Positions 1-9,034 of a stretch of 56,288 bases of DNA are shown here, piece after piece. The position numbers were made by a program, and so were the translations under genes. The notes beneath the pieces are model-generated. The model did not search any database. It saw only the letters and a program-made list of their open reading frames with translations, and was not told the origin of the DNA. The DNA is from Alphaproteobacteria bacterium. GTDB taxonomy: Bacteria > Pseudomonadota > Alphaproteobacteria > SHVW01. How positions within the stretch are numbered: the stretch's first letter is position 1; every line of letters begins with the position of its first letter. The stretch is from contig SHVW01000004.1 in the NCBI GenBank assembly GCA_009694085.1, positions 1 to 56,288 of the forward strand, in the 5' to 3' direction.

Positions 1-54
1 CTGGGCGACGGGCTGCGCGACGTGCTCGACCCACGCCTTAAGATTCAGGAATGA
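1..54 (+). CDS. Peptide-type ABC transporter permease, DppC family (3' end only)
   Basis: Only the last 17 codons are in the window. They read LGDGLRDVLDPRL and a short tail, the usual C-terminus of DppC/OppC inner-membrane permeases; the same ending occurs in the two complete DppC copies at 20588-21472 and 36832-37713. The stop overlaps the start of the following ATPase gene (ATGA). This shows that the cut-off operon is a third Dpp/Opp-type importer whose binding protein and DppB lie to the left of the window. Confidence 0.85.
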   Translation: MGDGLRDVLDPRLKIQE

Positions 55-1061
55 CGATGGACATTGCGACGCAGCCCCTGTTATCCGTGCGCGGCCTGCG
101 CGTCGAGTTCGATTACGAAAGCGGCCCGGCCGCCGCGGTTGACGGCGTCAGCTTCGATTTGCGGCCTGGCGAAGTGCTCGGCATCGTCGGCGAGTCCGGC
201 TCGGGCAAGAGCGTGACCGCGCTCGCCATCATGGGCCTGCTGCCCCAGCCCCCGGGCCGCGTTGCGGCCGGCCAGATTCTTTTCGAGGGTGCTAACCTAT
301 TGACAAAATCGGCGGCCGAGATGCGCCAGATCCGGGGCGGGCGCATCGGCATGATCTTTCAGGAGCCGATGACCTCGCTCAACCCGGTGTTCACGGTCGG
401 CGATCAGATCATCGAGACCGTGTTGCATCACGAGCGCATCTCGCGCCGCGCCGGGCGCGACCGCGCGCTCGAAATGCTCGACAAAGTCGGCATCCCTAGT
501 CCGGTCCAGCGGTTGGAGGAATATCCCCACCAGCTCTCCGGCGGCATGCGTCAGCGCATCATGATCGCGATTGCGCTGTCCTGCTCGCCTTCACTTCTGC
601 TGGCGGACGAGCCGACAACCGCGCTGGATGTGACCATTCAGGCCCAGATCCTCGACTTGCTGCGCTCGTTGCAAGACGAGTTCAAGATGGCCGTGGTGCT
701 GATCAGCCACGACCTCGGCGTCGTCGCGGAGTTCGTCGACCGCGTCGCCGTCATGTATGCGGGACAGTTGGTCGAGACCGCCGATGTCGCCACCGCCTTC
801 GACCGGCCCGAGCATCCCTATACCCAGGGGTTGCTGGCCAGCATCCCGTCGCTGGTAACCGAAACGGAGCGACTGACCGCCATTCCCGGCACGGTGCCGA
901 GCCCATTCGATCAGCCCGCCGGCTGTCGTTTCGCGCCGCGCTGCGCCCATGTGCAGCCGCCCTGCACCACGATCGTTCCGCCCTTGCTGCCGTGCGGCCC
1001 CGGCCATGGCGTCGCCTGTATCCGGCACGTCAACTATCGCACGGAAGGTCTGGCGACATGA
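51..1061 (+). CDS. Peptide-type ABC transporter ATP-binding protein, DppD/OppD family
   Basis: This 336-residue cytoplasmic ATPase would power uptake through the DppB/DppC pore. Walker A (GESGSGKS) is at about residues 47-54, the signature LSGGMRQR at about 162-169 and Walker B with ADEPTTALD at about 182-193. The C-terminal oligopeptide-type domain ends with a Cys-rich CRFAPRC motif of the kind that can hold an iron-sulfur cluster in this subfamily. The start at 51 overlaps the permease stop; ATG at 57 is an alternative. It is translationally coupled to the DppF-type gene that follows. The family usually carries peptides, but nickel, opines and other small solutes are also known, so the cargo is undetermined. 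Confidence 0.93.
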   Translation: MTMDIATQPLLSVRGLRVEFDYESGPAAAVDGVSFDLRPGEVLGIVGESGSGKSVTALAIMGLLPQPPGRVAAGQILFEGANLLTKSAAEMRQIRGGRIGMIFQEPMTSLNPVFTVGDQIIETVLHHERISRRAGRDRALEMLDKVGIPSPVQRLEEYPHQLSGGMRQRIMIAIALSCSPSLLLADEPTTALDVTIQAQILDLLRSLQDEFKMAVVLISHDLGVVAEFVDRVAVMYAGQLVETADVATAFDRPEHPYTQGLLASIPSLVTETERLTAIPGTVPSPFDQPAGCRFAPRCAHVQPPCTTIVPPLLPCGPGHGVACIRHVNYRTEGLAT

Positions 1062-2041
1062 GCGACGTGGCACCTCTCGTCCGGGTCGAGGGCCTGACCA
1101 AGCACTTCCCGATCGTCAAGGGTATCGTCTTCTCGCGTGTCAGCGGCGCGGTCAAGGCGGTGGACGGCGTCAGCTTCGATATTCGCGCGGGCGAGACATT
1201 GGGCTTTGTCGGCGAGAGTGGCTGCGGCAAAACTACCACGGGCCGCATGCTGATCCGCCTGATCGAACCCAGCGCCGGCCGCGTGACCTTCATGGGTCAG
1301 GATGTGCTGGCGCTCGAGGGCGAGGCGCTGCGCCGGTTGCGCCGGGAAATGCAGATCATCTTCCAGGACCCGTTCGGCTCGCTCAACCCGCGCATGACCG
1401 TCGAGGAGATCATCGCCGAACCGTTGGTTATCCATGGCGAGGGCGATAGCGCCCATCGGGCCGAGCGCGTACGCGAATTGCTCGACGTGGTTGGTTTGGC
1501 CACCTATGCCGCCACGCGCTACCCCCACGAATTCTCGGGCGGTCAGCGCCAGCGCATCGGCATTGCGCGAGCGTTGGCGCTCAAGCCCAAGCTGCTGATC
1601 TGCGACGAGCCGGTCTCCGCCCTCGATGTGTCGATCCGCGCTCAAATCATCAATCTGATGCAGGATTTGCAGCGCGAGTTCGGCCTGACCTATCTGTTCA
1701 TCAGTCACGATCTGGGTGTGGTCAAACACATCGCCGACCGGGTCGCGGTCATGTATCTGGGCAAGATCGTCGAGATCGCGGATAAGCGCCAACTCTACGC
1801 CCAGCCCAAGCATCCCTACACCCAAGCGCTGTTGTCGGCGATTCCCGTGCCGAAACCCGGCCGGCGGCGCCAGCGCACCGTGCTCAAGGGCGACGTGCCC
1901 AGCCCGATCAACCCACCCCAGGGCTGCCGGTTCCATACCCGCTGCCCCCATGTCATGGATGCCTGCCGCAAGATCGAGCCCGCGCTGATCGCCGTCGGCG
2001 GCCAACAGGTCGCCTGCCATCTGGTGAACCCGCCGACATGA
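1058..2041 (+). CDS. Peptide-type ABC transporter ATP-binding protein, DppF/OppF family
   Basis: This is the second ATPase of the importer, 327 residues, pairing with the DppD-type subunit just upstream. Walker A (GESGCGKTT) is at about residues 52-60, followed by a Q-loop FQDP, the signature FSGGQRQR, Walker B with CDEPVSALD, and a C-terminal CRFHTRC motif. The start at 1058 (MSDVAPLV) overlaps the previous stop. An open frame runs further upstream to 992, but that extension has no family similarity and would overlap DppD by about 70 bases. The stop overlaps the aminotransferase start at 2038, so transporter and enzyme are co-translated. Confidence 0.93.
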   Translation: MSDVAPLVRVEGLTKHFPIVKGIVFSRVSGAVKAVDGVSFDIRAGETLGFVGESGCGKTTTGRMLIRLIEPSAGRVTFMGQDVLALEGEALRRLRREMQIIFQDPFGSLNPRMTVEEIIAEPLVIHGEGDSAHRAERVRELLDVVGLATYAATRYPHEFSGGQRQRIGIARALALKPKLLICDEPVSALDVSIRAQIINLMQDLQREFGLTYLFISHDLGVVKHIADRVAVMYLGKIVEIADKRQLYAQPKHPYTQALLSAIPVPKPGRRRQRTVLKGDVPSPINPPQGCRFHTRCPHVMDACRKIEPALIAVGGQQVACHLVNPPT

Positions 2042-3180
2042 CCGCACCCATTCCGAACCAGCGACATTTGTTCGATATTCCGGACGATGTCACCTATATC
2101 AACTGCGCCTATCTCTCGCCGTTGCTTAAGACGGCTGCCGCGCGCGGCATCCAAGGCATCCAGCGCAAGGTCCACCCCTGGACCATCGTCCGTAGCGATT
2201 TTTACGACGAGCTGGAACTGTCGCGTGCCGCCTATGCGCGGCTGATTGGCACCGCCGCCGACGATATCGCGATCATCCCCTCCACCAGCTACGGCGCGGC
2301 CATCGCGGCAGCCAATCTGCCCGTGGGCAAGGGTCAGTCGATTGTGGTTATCGCGGGCGAGCACAGTTCGAATGTGCGGATCTGGCAGATTCTAGCGCGC
2401 GACAAAGGCGCCCGCATGATCACGGTCGAACGGCCTGCTGACGGCAACTGGACCGCCGCCGTGCTGGCGGCCATCGATGCTTCGACCGCCATCGCAGCCC
2501 TGCCCAATCTGCACTGGACCGATGGCGGCATGATCGATCTTGCCGCAATCGGCGCGCGCCTGCGCGCGGTCGGTGCCGCCTTCGTGGTCGATGGCACCCA
2601 ATCGATCGGCGCCTTTCCCCTCGATCTCAAGACGGTGCAGCCGGATTTCCTGATCTGCTCGGCCTATAAATGGCTGCTCTGCCCCTACACCCTGGGCTTT
2701 CTCTATGCCGCCCCCCACCGACAGAACGGCCGGCCGATCGAGGAACACGGCTTCAACCGCGCCGGCGCCGCCGCGGCCGAGGGCGCCACCGACTACCCCG
2801 AGACCTTCGAGCCGGGCGCGCGCCGCTACGACATGGGCGAACGCAGCAATTTCATCCACCTGCCCATGGCGATCGTTGCGCTTGAGCAACTAACGGCCTG
2901 GACCCCCGCCAATATAGCGGCAACATTGAAACCGCTGACAGATGCGCTGGCGGAGGGCGGACGGAAACTGGGCCTCGATGCGCCGCCAATCGGCCACCGC
3001 GTCCCCCATATGATCGGCCTCACCCGGCCCGGCGGCCTGCCCGCCGGCCTCGCCGATAAACTGGCCCGGCAGAAAATCTATGTCAGTCAGCGCGGCCAGG
3101 CTTTGCGGGTAAGCCCCCATCTCTATAATTCGGCCGCCGATATCGACCGCCTGCTCGCGGCACTCAAACCGCTTCTCTAG
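2038..3180 (+). CDS. PLP-dependent aminotransferase class V family protein
   Basis: This 380-residue fold-type I PLP enzyme belongs to the class V group, which includes kynureninase, selenocysteine lyase/cysteine desulfurase, isopenicillin-N epimerase and EgtE-like C-S lyases. The PLP-binding Lys is K211 in SAYKWL, and the cofactor Asp is D185 in VVDGTQSIG. No mobile Cys loop typical of IscS/SufS is evident, so it is more likely a lyase, epimerase or transaminase than a sulfur donor. The ATG overlaps the DppF stop, tying it to the imported substrate. With the rhodanese and TauD-like genes downstream, a C-S or C-N bond-breaking role on a small amino compound is a reasonable inference, but unproven. 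Confidence 0.85.
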   Translation: MTAPIPNQRHLFDIPDDVTYINCAYLSPLLKTAAARGIQGIQRKVHPWTIVRSDFYDELELSRAAYARLIGTAADDIAIIPSTSYGAAIAAANLPVGKGQSIVVIAGEHSSNVRIWQILARDKGARMITVERPADGNWTAAVLAAIDASTAIAALPNLHWTDGGMIDLAAIGARLRAVGAAFVVDGTQSIGAFPLDLKTVQPDFLICSAYKWLLCPYTLGFLYAAPHRQNGRPIEEHGFNRAGAAAAEGATDYPETFEPGARRYDMGERSNFIHLPMAIVALEQLTAWTPANIAATLKPLTDALAEGGRKLGLDAPPIGHRVPHMIGLTRPGGLPAGLADKLARQKIYVSQRGQALRVSPHLYNSAADIDRLLAALKPLL

Positions 3181-3199
3181 CCATTGGGATGATCGTTAC

Positions 3200-4204
3200 A
3201 TGACTGCCCAGCCCACGCGCCTGCAATCCGACATCGACTTCAATCGCGAGGGCAAGCAGGTGACTTATCTGCGCCTGCCCTATTCCAGCAATGTGTCGGC
3301 CTATGGCTGGATCGGCATTCCCATTGCCCAGATCAAGAATGGCCCCGGTCCCACCGTCTTGTTCATGGCCGGCAATCACGGCGACGAGTTCGAGGGACAG
3401 ATCGCGCTCGCTAAGCTAATCCGCCGGCTTGAGCCGAAAGACGTGAAGGGTCGCGTGATCCTACTGCCCATGGCCAATTTCCCCGCCGCCATGGCCGGTT
3501 ATCGCACCTCGTCGATCGACGCCGGAAATTTGAATCGCAGTTTTCCCGGCGATCCCAATGGCTCAGTCACCCAGATGATCGCGCACTATATCGAAAGCGT
3601 GCTGATGCCCATGGCCATGGCCGTGATCGACATGCATTCCGGCGGCCGGACACTGCACTACATCCCAAGCGCGTTGATGGCCAAGGACGCCGGCGGCGAG
3701 CCCGATCCCAAGCACCTCGCCGCGCTTCTCGCCTTCGGCGCGCCCGTTGCCTACATGGTCAATTTCGGCGAGAACCGCACCTCGTCGGCCGCTGCACGCC
3801 GCCAGGGCATCATGTCGATCGGGACCGAGCTTGGCGGCACCGGCCAGGTCTCGCCCGAGACCCTGAAGGTCGCCGAACAGGGCGTGCAGAACATGCTGGA
3901 GCATTTCGGCCTGGTTCAGCCCGTGGCAGGCCGCGTCAAGCGCCAGTCCCGCCTGATGTATGTCGGTGGGTTCGAATACTATTTGCATGCCCCCACGCGC
4001 GGCTGGTTCGAGCCGTTCTTCGATCTGGGCGACGCGGTCAAATCGGGTCAAGTCGCAGGAATGATGCAGTTCCTCGACGAGCCGCTACGCGACCCCGTGC
4101 CCGTCGCGTTCTCCCAGGACGGCGTCGTCATCTGCCGACGCCCCCATGTTCAGGTCGAACGCGGCGATTGCATTGCCCATCTCGCCACCGACGTGAAGCG
4201 CTGA
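3200..4204 (+). CDS. Succinylglutamate desuccinylase/aspartoacylase (M14-like) zinc deacylase
   Basis: This 334-residue zinc hydrolase belongs to the AstE/AspA/DoeB family, which removes acyl groups from N-acyl amino compounds. The zinc site is visible: GNHGDEFEG gives H60 and E63, and DMHSGG gives H146. The substrate-binding motif NLNRSFPGD (N110 to D118) is also present. The length matches DoeB-type deacetylases better than short aspartoacylases, but no ectoine hydrolase lies nearby, so I give no gene symbol. It follows the aminotransferase by 19 bases in the same direction. The pair suggests that the imported compound is first deacylated and then attacked at its free amino group. Confidence 0.85.
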   Translation: MTAQPTRLQSDIDFNREGKQVTYLRLPYSSNVSAYGWIGIPIAQIKNGPGPTVLFMAGNHGDEFEGQIALAKLIRRLEPKDVKGRVILLPMANFPAAMAGYRTSSIDAGNLNRSFPGDPNGSVTQMIAHYIESVLMPMAMAVIDMHSGGRTLHYIPSALMAKDAGGEPDPKHLAALLAFGAPVAYMVNFGENRTSSAAARRQGIMSIGTELGGTGQVSPETLKVAEQGVQNMLEHFGLVQPVAGRVKRQSRLMYVGGFEYYLHAPTRGWFEPFFDLGDAVKSGQVAGMMQFLDEPLRDPVPVAFSQDGVVICRRPHVQVERGDCIAHLATDVKR

Positions 4205-4333
4205 GGTCACTCTCTCAAGGCTCCCGCCTCTACTCAGCCACGGTCGCGTTCGTCGACGCCAGACGATCTAACCGGCGGCGGCGGCAACATGGACGCGCCA
4301 TGGCGCTCGACCGCACAAATGCGCGGGTCAGGC

Positions 4334-4355
4334 ATGTCTCGCCATTTCGAGACAT
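4334..4355. promoter_or_regulatory. Perfect inverted repeat ATGTCTCG-N6-CGAGACAT, candidate operator
   Basis: An exact 8-base inverted repeat with a 6-base centre lies 62 bases before the MFS start at 4417, inside the 212-base gap after the deacylase gene. The size and dyad fit the site of a dimeric helix-turn-helix repressor. No regulator gene is in the window, so the binding protein is unknown. It could also form a small RNA hairpin. I see no other signal in the gap. Confidence 0.35.
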
Positions 4356-4416
4356 CGTCGGGGAATGATGGTACGCACCCGCGGATCGGCAATCTCGGGG
4401 GGCGATCGGCAGGGGC

Positions 4417-5643
4417 ATGAGCGGCATCGCAGAAAACATGCGCAGGGCGGAACCGCCGCTGGCCGGCGCGGTCGGCCCTATCGTCGCCACGTGGTTTATC
4501 CAGGTCGTCATGGCGCTCGGCATGCTGGCCGTGCCGACCCTGGCACCGGAGATCGCAGCGGAAATCGGTGTCGAGGCAACCCTGGTCGGCGGTTTCGCCA
4601 CGCTGCTCTGGCTCGCCGCAATCGCCTCGTCGCTGGTCGCGGGACCGCTTATCACCCAATGGGGTCCGCTGCGCATGGGGCAGGTCTGCCTGGTGCTCTA
4701 CGCGAGCGGCCTTGCCTTGGCAGCCCACGGCTCTCTTGCGCTGCTGGCGCTGTCTGCGATCGGTATCGGGTTCGGCTGCGGCCCGGAAACGCCGTCAAGC
4801 TCTGCCCTGCTGGCGCGCGTGGCGCCGACGCGCTGGCGTAACCTGGTCTTTTCGGCCAAGCAGACCGGCATGCAGGCCGGCGGCATGATCGCGGGTTTCA
4901 TGTTCCCCGCCCTGGCCCTGGCCTTAGGCTGGCGCCATGTGATGCTGGTCGCGGCGCTGGCCGCGCTGGTAGCGGCTATCCTGGTCGAACCCCTGCGCCG
5001 GCGTTACGACCACCTTGCCCGCGAGACCTCGGACATTGTGCAACTCGGCTTTGGTGCGGCGCTCGGCGTCGTGTGGCGCTCGCATGCGCTACGTCGTCTG
5101 ACTTTCACAGGCTTCGCGTTCTGCGCCATGCAGATTTGCCTCAGCACCTTCCTGGTCACGCACGGCGTGGTGACGCTGGGCTACGGTCTGGCCTTGGCGG
5201 GCTCGATGCTCGCGCTGGCCCAGGCGGGTGGCCTGATCGGGCGTATTCTGTGGGGTGTATTGGCTGGTGGACACATTGCCACGTCGACCATGATGCTGAC
5301 TCTCGGCCTTGCCATGACGGCAACGTCCGTAGCGATCGGCATGGCACGCGCGGACTGGGACGTGTCGTCCATCCTGATGCTTTCTTTCATTTTCGGGTTG
5401 ACCGCCAGCGGTTGGAACGGCGTGATGCTCGCGGAAATGACACGCCATGCTCCAGCGATAGCTCTCGGACCGATCATGGGCGCCATGATGGCATTCGGCT
5501 ATCTCGGCCTCGTCGTCGGGCCCATCGTTTTCGCGGTCGCGGCAGCGTTCCTGGGATTGAGTGGCGGGTTCCTCGCGGTGGCCATCCTGTCGCTCGCCGG
5601 CGCTTTGGCGATGTCAGGGTTGAACAGTCGCGCAGCCGTTTGA
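4417..5643 (+). CDS. MFS transporter (12 predicted membrane helices)
   Basis: This 408-residue hydrophobic protein of the major facilitator superfamily has about twelve membrane segments and a charged central loop near residues 185-205 (PLRRRYDHLARE). The first half resembles CynX/NarK-like carriers with a GCGPETPSSSALLARVAP stretch in helix 4-5. It is separated from the deacylase by 212 bases holding a palindromic candidate operator, so it may be regulated separately, but it continues in the same direction as the catabolic genes. Import of an additional substrate form or export of a product are both possible. The start at 4417 has a weak AGGGGC upstream; the direction of transport cannot be read from sequence. 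Confidence 0.85.
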   Translation: MSGIAENMRRAEPPLAGAVGPIVATWFIQVVMALGMLAVPTLAPEIAAEIGVEATLVGGFATLLWLAAIASSLVAGPLITQWGPLRMGQVCLVLYASGLALAAHGSLALLALSAIGIGFGCGPETPSSSALLARVAPTRWRNLVFSAKQTGMQAGGMIAGFMFPALALALGWRHVMLVAALAALVAAILVEPLRRRYDHLARETSDIVQLGFGAALGVVWRSHALRRLTFTGFAFCAMQICLSTFLVTHGVVTLGYGLALAGSMLALAQAGGLIGRILWGVLAGGHIATSTMMLTLGLAMTATSVAIGMARADWDVSSILMLSFIFGLTASGWNGVMLAEMTRHAPAIALGPIMGAMMAFGYLGLVVGPIVFAVAAAFLGLSGGFLAVAILSLAGALAMSGLNSRAAV

Positions 5644-5664
5644 ACCGCGCTAAGCTCGCCAACC

Positions 5665-7263
5665 ATGAGCTTCACAAGTATTAACCCCCAGGCCCTCAAG
5701 GCGGCACTTCGCGACGGCCAAGAACTTGCCTTGCTCGATGTCAGCGAGGATGGCCAGCATCCCCTGGGTCACCTCTTCTACGCCGTCTCCGCGCCCTATA
5801 GCCGGTTCGAGTCCATAGTCGCGCGCCTAGCGCCGCGCCGCTCGGCACGCACCGTGCTGGTCGACCAGGGCGACGGCGCAGCGGAGAAGGCCGCACGTAT
5901 TCTAGTGCGCAGCGGCTATAGCAATGTCGCCGTGTTGGCCGGTGGCGCATCCGGTTGGAAGGCTGCGGGCTATGTCCTGTTTCAGGGCATCAACGTGCCG
6001 AGCAAAGCCTTCGGCGAGGATGTCGAGCACGCCTATGGTACCCCCTCGATCACGCCGGAAGACCTCAAGGCGCGCATCGACCGGGGCGAAGACTTGGTCG
6101 TGCTGGACAGCCGACCGTTCGACGAGTTCCAGGCCCATAGCGTGCCCGGCGGCATCTGCTGCCCCGGCGCCGAGCTGGCCTATCGGGTGCACGATCTGAC
6201 GCCATCGCCAAAGACGACCGTGGTGGTCAACTGCGCCGGCCGCACGCGCAGCATCATCGGGGCGCAGTCGCTGATCAATGCCGGCATTGCCAATCCGGTA
6301 ACCGCCCTGCGCAACGGCACCATGGGCTGGCGGCTCGCCGGCCTGATGCCCGACCAAGGCAAGACCGCGCGGGCATCGGCGCCAAGCAAGGCCGGCATCG
6401 CTCGTGCTCGCGCCGCCGCCGAGGCAGTCGCCCAACGCTTCAAGGTGCCGCGCATCGATCGCGGCCGGCTCGATGCTTGGCGCGCCGAGGCTGAGCAGCG
6501 CACGCTCTACCTCTTCGACGTCCGCGATCCCGTTGAATACGCGGCAGATCATTTGCCCGGTGCCGTCTCCGCCCCGGGCGGCCAGCTCGTTCAGGCGACC
6601 GACCGCTGGATCGCCACGCTGGGCGCGCGCATCGTGCTGACCGACGACACCGAGGTGCGCGCCACCATGACGGCGCATTGGCTGATTCAGATGGGTTGGG
6701 ACGCCCATGTACTTGCCGGCGGCATCGGCACGAGCGGCTTGGATGAAGGCTCCGGCACGGCCGAGGTGCTGGGCCAGGACGATGCCATCGAGGTCATGAC
6801 CACGGGCGATCTCAAGCGCGCCCTGGATACGGGCCGCACGGCGGTGGTCGATGTCGGCAACAGCCAGGCTTACCGCACCGGTCACATTCCGGGCGCCCGC
6901 TGGGCGCCGCGCGCAAGGTTGGGATCTGTGCTGGCCACCCTGCCCCGGGGTCATCGCGTGGTGATCGCCGCCGACAACGATCTCGTGGCCGAACTCGCCG
7001 CGCGCGATGCCGAAGGCCTGACCGCCGCGCCCGTCTCCATGCTGGCCGGCGGTGCCGCCGCCTGGGCGCGCTCGGGCTTTCCGCTCGCGACCTCGCCCGA
7101 CGATCCGCCCGACGCCGCCTGCATCGACCACTGGTTCTGGGAACACGCACGCCGCCGCTTCGTGCCCAAGAACATGCAGGAATACCTGGATTGGGAAATC
7201 GAGCTGCCTACCCAAGTCAAGGAAGATGGCGATGCCCGCTTCCGAATCGCTGTGCCCCGCTGA
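5665..7263 (+). CDS. Four-domain rhodanese-like protein with a single catalytic Cys
   Basis: This 532-residue protein consists of four tandem rhodanese folds, about residues 1-107, 126-232, 260-365 and 378-475, followed by a C-terminal extension of about 55 residues with WFWEHARRRFVPKN. Only the second domain keeps the active-site loop with a Cys (C190 in NCAGRTRS); the equivalent loops of domains 1, 3 and 4 carry Asp/Gly/Asn-rich sequence without Cys and are probably structural or regulatory. Rhodaneses move sulfane sulfur to an acceptor. It sits 21 bases after the MFS gene and 10 bases before a TauD-like dioxygenase, which supports a role in handling sulfur released from an organosulfur compound. 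There is no signal peptide, so it acts in the cytoplasm. Confidence 0.9.
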   Translation: MSFTSINPQALKAALRDGQELALLDVSEDGQHPLGHLFYAVSAPYSRFESIVARLAPRRSARTVLVDQGDGAAEKAARILVRSGYSNVAVLAGGASGWKAAGYVLFQGINVPSKAFGEDVEHAYGTPSITPEDLKARIDRGEDLVVLDSRPFDEFQAHSVPGGICCPGAELAYRVHDLTPSPKTTVVVNCAGRTRSIIGAQSLINAGIANPVTALRNGTMGWRLAGLMPDQGKTARASAPSKAGIARARAAAEAVAQRFKVPRIDRGRLDAWRAEAEQRTLYLFDVRDPVEYAADHLPGAVSAPGGQLVQATDRWIATLGARIVLTDDTEVRATMTAHWLIQMGWDAHVLAGGIGTSGLDEGSGTAEVLGQDDAIEVMTTGDLKRALDTGRTAVVDVGNSQAYRTGHIPGARWAPRARLGSVLATLPRGHRVVIAADNDLVAELAARDAEGLTAAPVSMLAGGAAAWARSGFPLATSPDDPPDAACIDHWFWEHARRRFVPKNMQEYLDWEIELPTQVKEDGDARFRIAVPR

Positions 7264-7273
7264 GGCCACGCCC

Positions 7274-8122
7274 ATGCGCATCCGCCCGCTGTCCGCTCCG
7301 CTCGGCGCCGAGATCGACGGCGTGAATCTATCCCAGCCTCTGCCACTAAGCGCCTTCGCCGAGATCGAGCGAGCCTGGCGCGAGCGCTTGGTCCTGGTCA
7401 TCCGCGACCAACGGCTCAGCGATCCCGAACTCATCGCCTTCAGCCGGAACTGGGGCGAACTCGATCCGCCCGGCCCCAACCCCTATGGCGCGCCATTCCT
7501 GCCCGAGCATCCCGAGGTCAACGTGATCTCCAACGTGGTGGAGGACGGCAAGCCCATCGGAAATTTGGGTGCGGGCGAGGCGGTGTGGCATGCCGACATG
7601 ACCTATATCGACCGACCGCCCAAGGCCGCCATCCTCCACGCGCTGGAAATTCCGCCCAGCGGCGGCAATACCTACTTCGCCGATATGTTCGCCGCCTATG
7701 ACGCGCTTGGCGCCGACATGAAAAGCCGGATCCAGGGCCGCATCGCCATCCACGACGCCTCGCTCAACAGCGCCGGCCAGCTGCGCCGGGGCTACGAGCC
7801 CGTGACCGATGTGCGCCAGACCCGGGGTGCGCGTCACCCGTTGGTGCGGACCGACGCCGTCACAGGGCGCAAGGCTCTGTTCCTTGGTCGACGCACCAAT
7901 AGTTACATCCTCGACATGGAGTTGGCCGAGAGCGAGGCGCTACTCGACGCGCTGTGGGCGCACGCCGGCAACATGCGCTTCGCCATGAGCCACGAATGGC
8001 GCCGGGGCGATGTCCTCATCTGGAACAATCTCTCCGTGCTCCACCGGCGCGACCCATTCGATCCGACCGCGCGCCGGGTGATGCATCGAACGCAGATTAA
8101 AGGTGAAGAAGCGGTGAGGTAA
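7274..8122 (+). CDS. TauD/TfdA family Fe(II)/2-oxoglutarate dioxygenase
   Basis: This 282-residue enzyme matches the usual TauD length. The iron ligands are H106 and D108 (WHADM) and H257 (VLHRRD), with R268/R272 near the C-terminus (ARRVMHR) positioned to bind 2-oxoglutarate. The N-terminus MRIRPLSAPLGAEIDGV is the normal family start, so ATG 7274 is preferred over an upstream in-frame ATG at 7226 that lies inside the rhodanese gene. Family members oxidise taurine, aryloxyacetates, sulfate esters and other acids; the active-site sequence alone does not identify the substrate. Being last in a run with a rhodanese makes a sulfonate or sulfate ester a sensible guess. Confidence 0.9.
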   Translation: MRIRPLSAPLGAEIDGVNLSQPLPLSAFAEIERAWRERLVLVIRDQRLSDPELIAFSRNWGELDPPGPNPYGAPFLPEHPEVNVISNVVEDGKPIGNLGAGEAVWHADMTYIDRPPKAAILHALEIPPSGGNTYFADMFAAYDALGADMKSRIQGRIAIHDASLNSAGQLRRGYEPVTDVRQTRGARHPLVRTDAVTGRKALFLGRRTNSYILDMELAESEALLDALWAHAGNMRFAMSHEWRRGDVLIWNNLSVLHRRDPFDPTARRVMHRTQIKGEEAVR

Positions 8123-8132
8123 GCTCACCGCT
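8110..8132. terminator. Hairpin at the convergent TauD-like/EEP gene ends
   Basis: A perfect 9-base stem (AGCGGTGAG / CTCACCGCT) with a 5-base loop spans the TauD-like stop codon and the 12-base gap to the minus-strand phosphatase gene. On the minus strand the stem is followed by a T-rich run (TTCTTCACCTTTAATC), so it is best read as the terminator of the minus-strand operon. It could also slow transcripts coming from the plus side. Confidence 0.55.
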
Positions 8133-8134
8133 GC

Positions 8135-9031
8135 TCATACCCCCATCTCCACCCAATAGGGCTGGTGATCCGATCCCTCCGCCCTCTCATCCACCCAGGC
8201 CCGCTTGACCGCCGGTACCAACCCGCCGCTGACCAGCCCGTAGTCGATACGCACGCCTTGCGGCAACGGATAGGCGACCGAAGGCGGGAAAGTAGCGCCA
8301 TCGCCACCATCGCCGGCAAGCGGCCAAGTATCATAGAGCGTCCATGGTTGAGGCCGGCCTCCATGGCGTTCCGGCCTGTCAGCGACGAGCACACCGTATT
8401 CGGGTGAATCCGGCCGCATGTTGAAATCGCCCAGCATGATGGTATCGGCCGGTGCCGGTGGCGGCGGCTCGCCAGCGGACCAATCGGTTCCGGCCAGCAC
8501 GGCCTCGCCACTCCAGGTGGGACCTTCGCCGGCCGTTTGCCGCCGCAGGCGCAGCAGCGCGTCCGCCTGGGGCAGTCGCTCCAGCGAATTCAAAGCGGAG
8601 AGATGGACGGAATAGACGCGCAGCGGTCGACCGGGAATATCGATCACACCTTCGAGCACGCCCATCTGGAAGCCGAGTCCATCGGCGGTATCGAGCTTGG
8701 GCAAGGGGAACAACCGGCTGGACCGGATCGGCCAGCGCGCCAACAGCATCACGCCATGCTGGCGCCGCCGGTTCTCGATCCGGCCATCGGCCGCGCGGCG
8801 GCTGGCATCGAGGTCGAAGAAGGGACCGTAGACCCAGTAATAATCCGGCAACAGACGCGCGATTTCCGCGGGCTGATCGGCCATGCCGCTCTTCGGCCAG
8901 TTTCGTTCGACCTCCTGCAAGGCGATGATGTCGGCGCCTGCGACCGCGCCGATGGCGCGGGGGAGATCGAGCCGACCGTCGCAGCCGACGCCGTACTGGA
9001 TGTTGTAGCCGACGGACTTCAACTGGATCAC
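8135..9031 (-). CDS. Endonuclease/exonuclease/phosphatase (EEP) family protein
   Basis: This 298-residue metal-dependent hydrolase of the EEP/DNase I-like fold shows the N-terminal YNIQYG, catalytic Glu in ALQEVERN, the YSVHLSALN strand, GDFNMRPDSPEYG with the catalytic Asp/Asn, and the C-terminal SDHQPYW motif holding the Asp-His pair. Such proteins cleave DNA, sphingomyelin or inositol phosphates; members of this length without a signal peptide are usually unassigned. The start codon at 9031 is GTG. It lies 3 bases after the DUF2442 gene and 6 bases after that comes the end of DUF4160, so all three are probably one transcript. Whether it works with the DUF pair is unknown. Confidence 0.85.
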   Translation of the reverse strand: MIQLKSVGYNIQYGVGCDGRLDLPRAIGAVAGADIIALQEVERNWPKSGMADQPAEIARLLPDYYWVYGPFFDLDASRRAADGRIENRRRQHGVMLLARWPIRSSRLFPLPKLDTADGLGFQMGVLEGVIDIPGRPLRVYSVHLSALNSLERLPQADALLRLRRQTAGEGPTWSGEAVLAGTDWSAGEPPPPAPADTIMLGDFNMRPDSPEYGVLVADRPERHGGRPQPWTLYDTWPLAGDGGDGATFPPSVAYPLPQGVRIDYGLVSGGLVPAVKRAWVDERAEGSDHQPYWVEMGV

Positions 9032-9034
9032 GGT

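Noticed and set aside
4168..4368. 66-residue open frame across the end of the deacylase gene and the following gap
   Set aside because: Arg/Ser-rich translation typical of a GC-rich shadow frame, no ribosome-binding site, and it overlaps the deacylase.
5902..7479. 525-residue minus-strand open frame opposite the rhodanese and TauD-like genes
   Set aside because: It is the antisense shadow of two well-supported genes, rich in Gly/Ala/His/Asp with no domain; long antisense frames are expected at this G+C.
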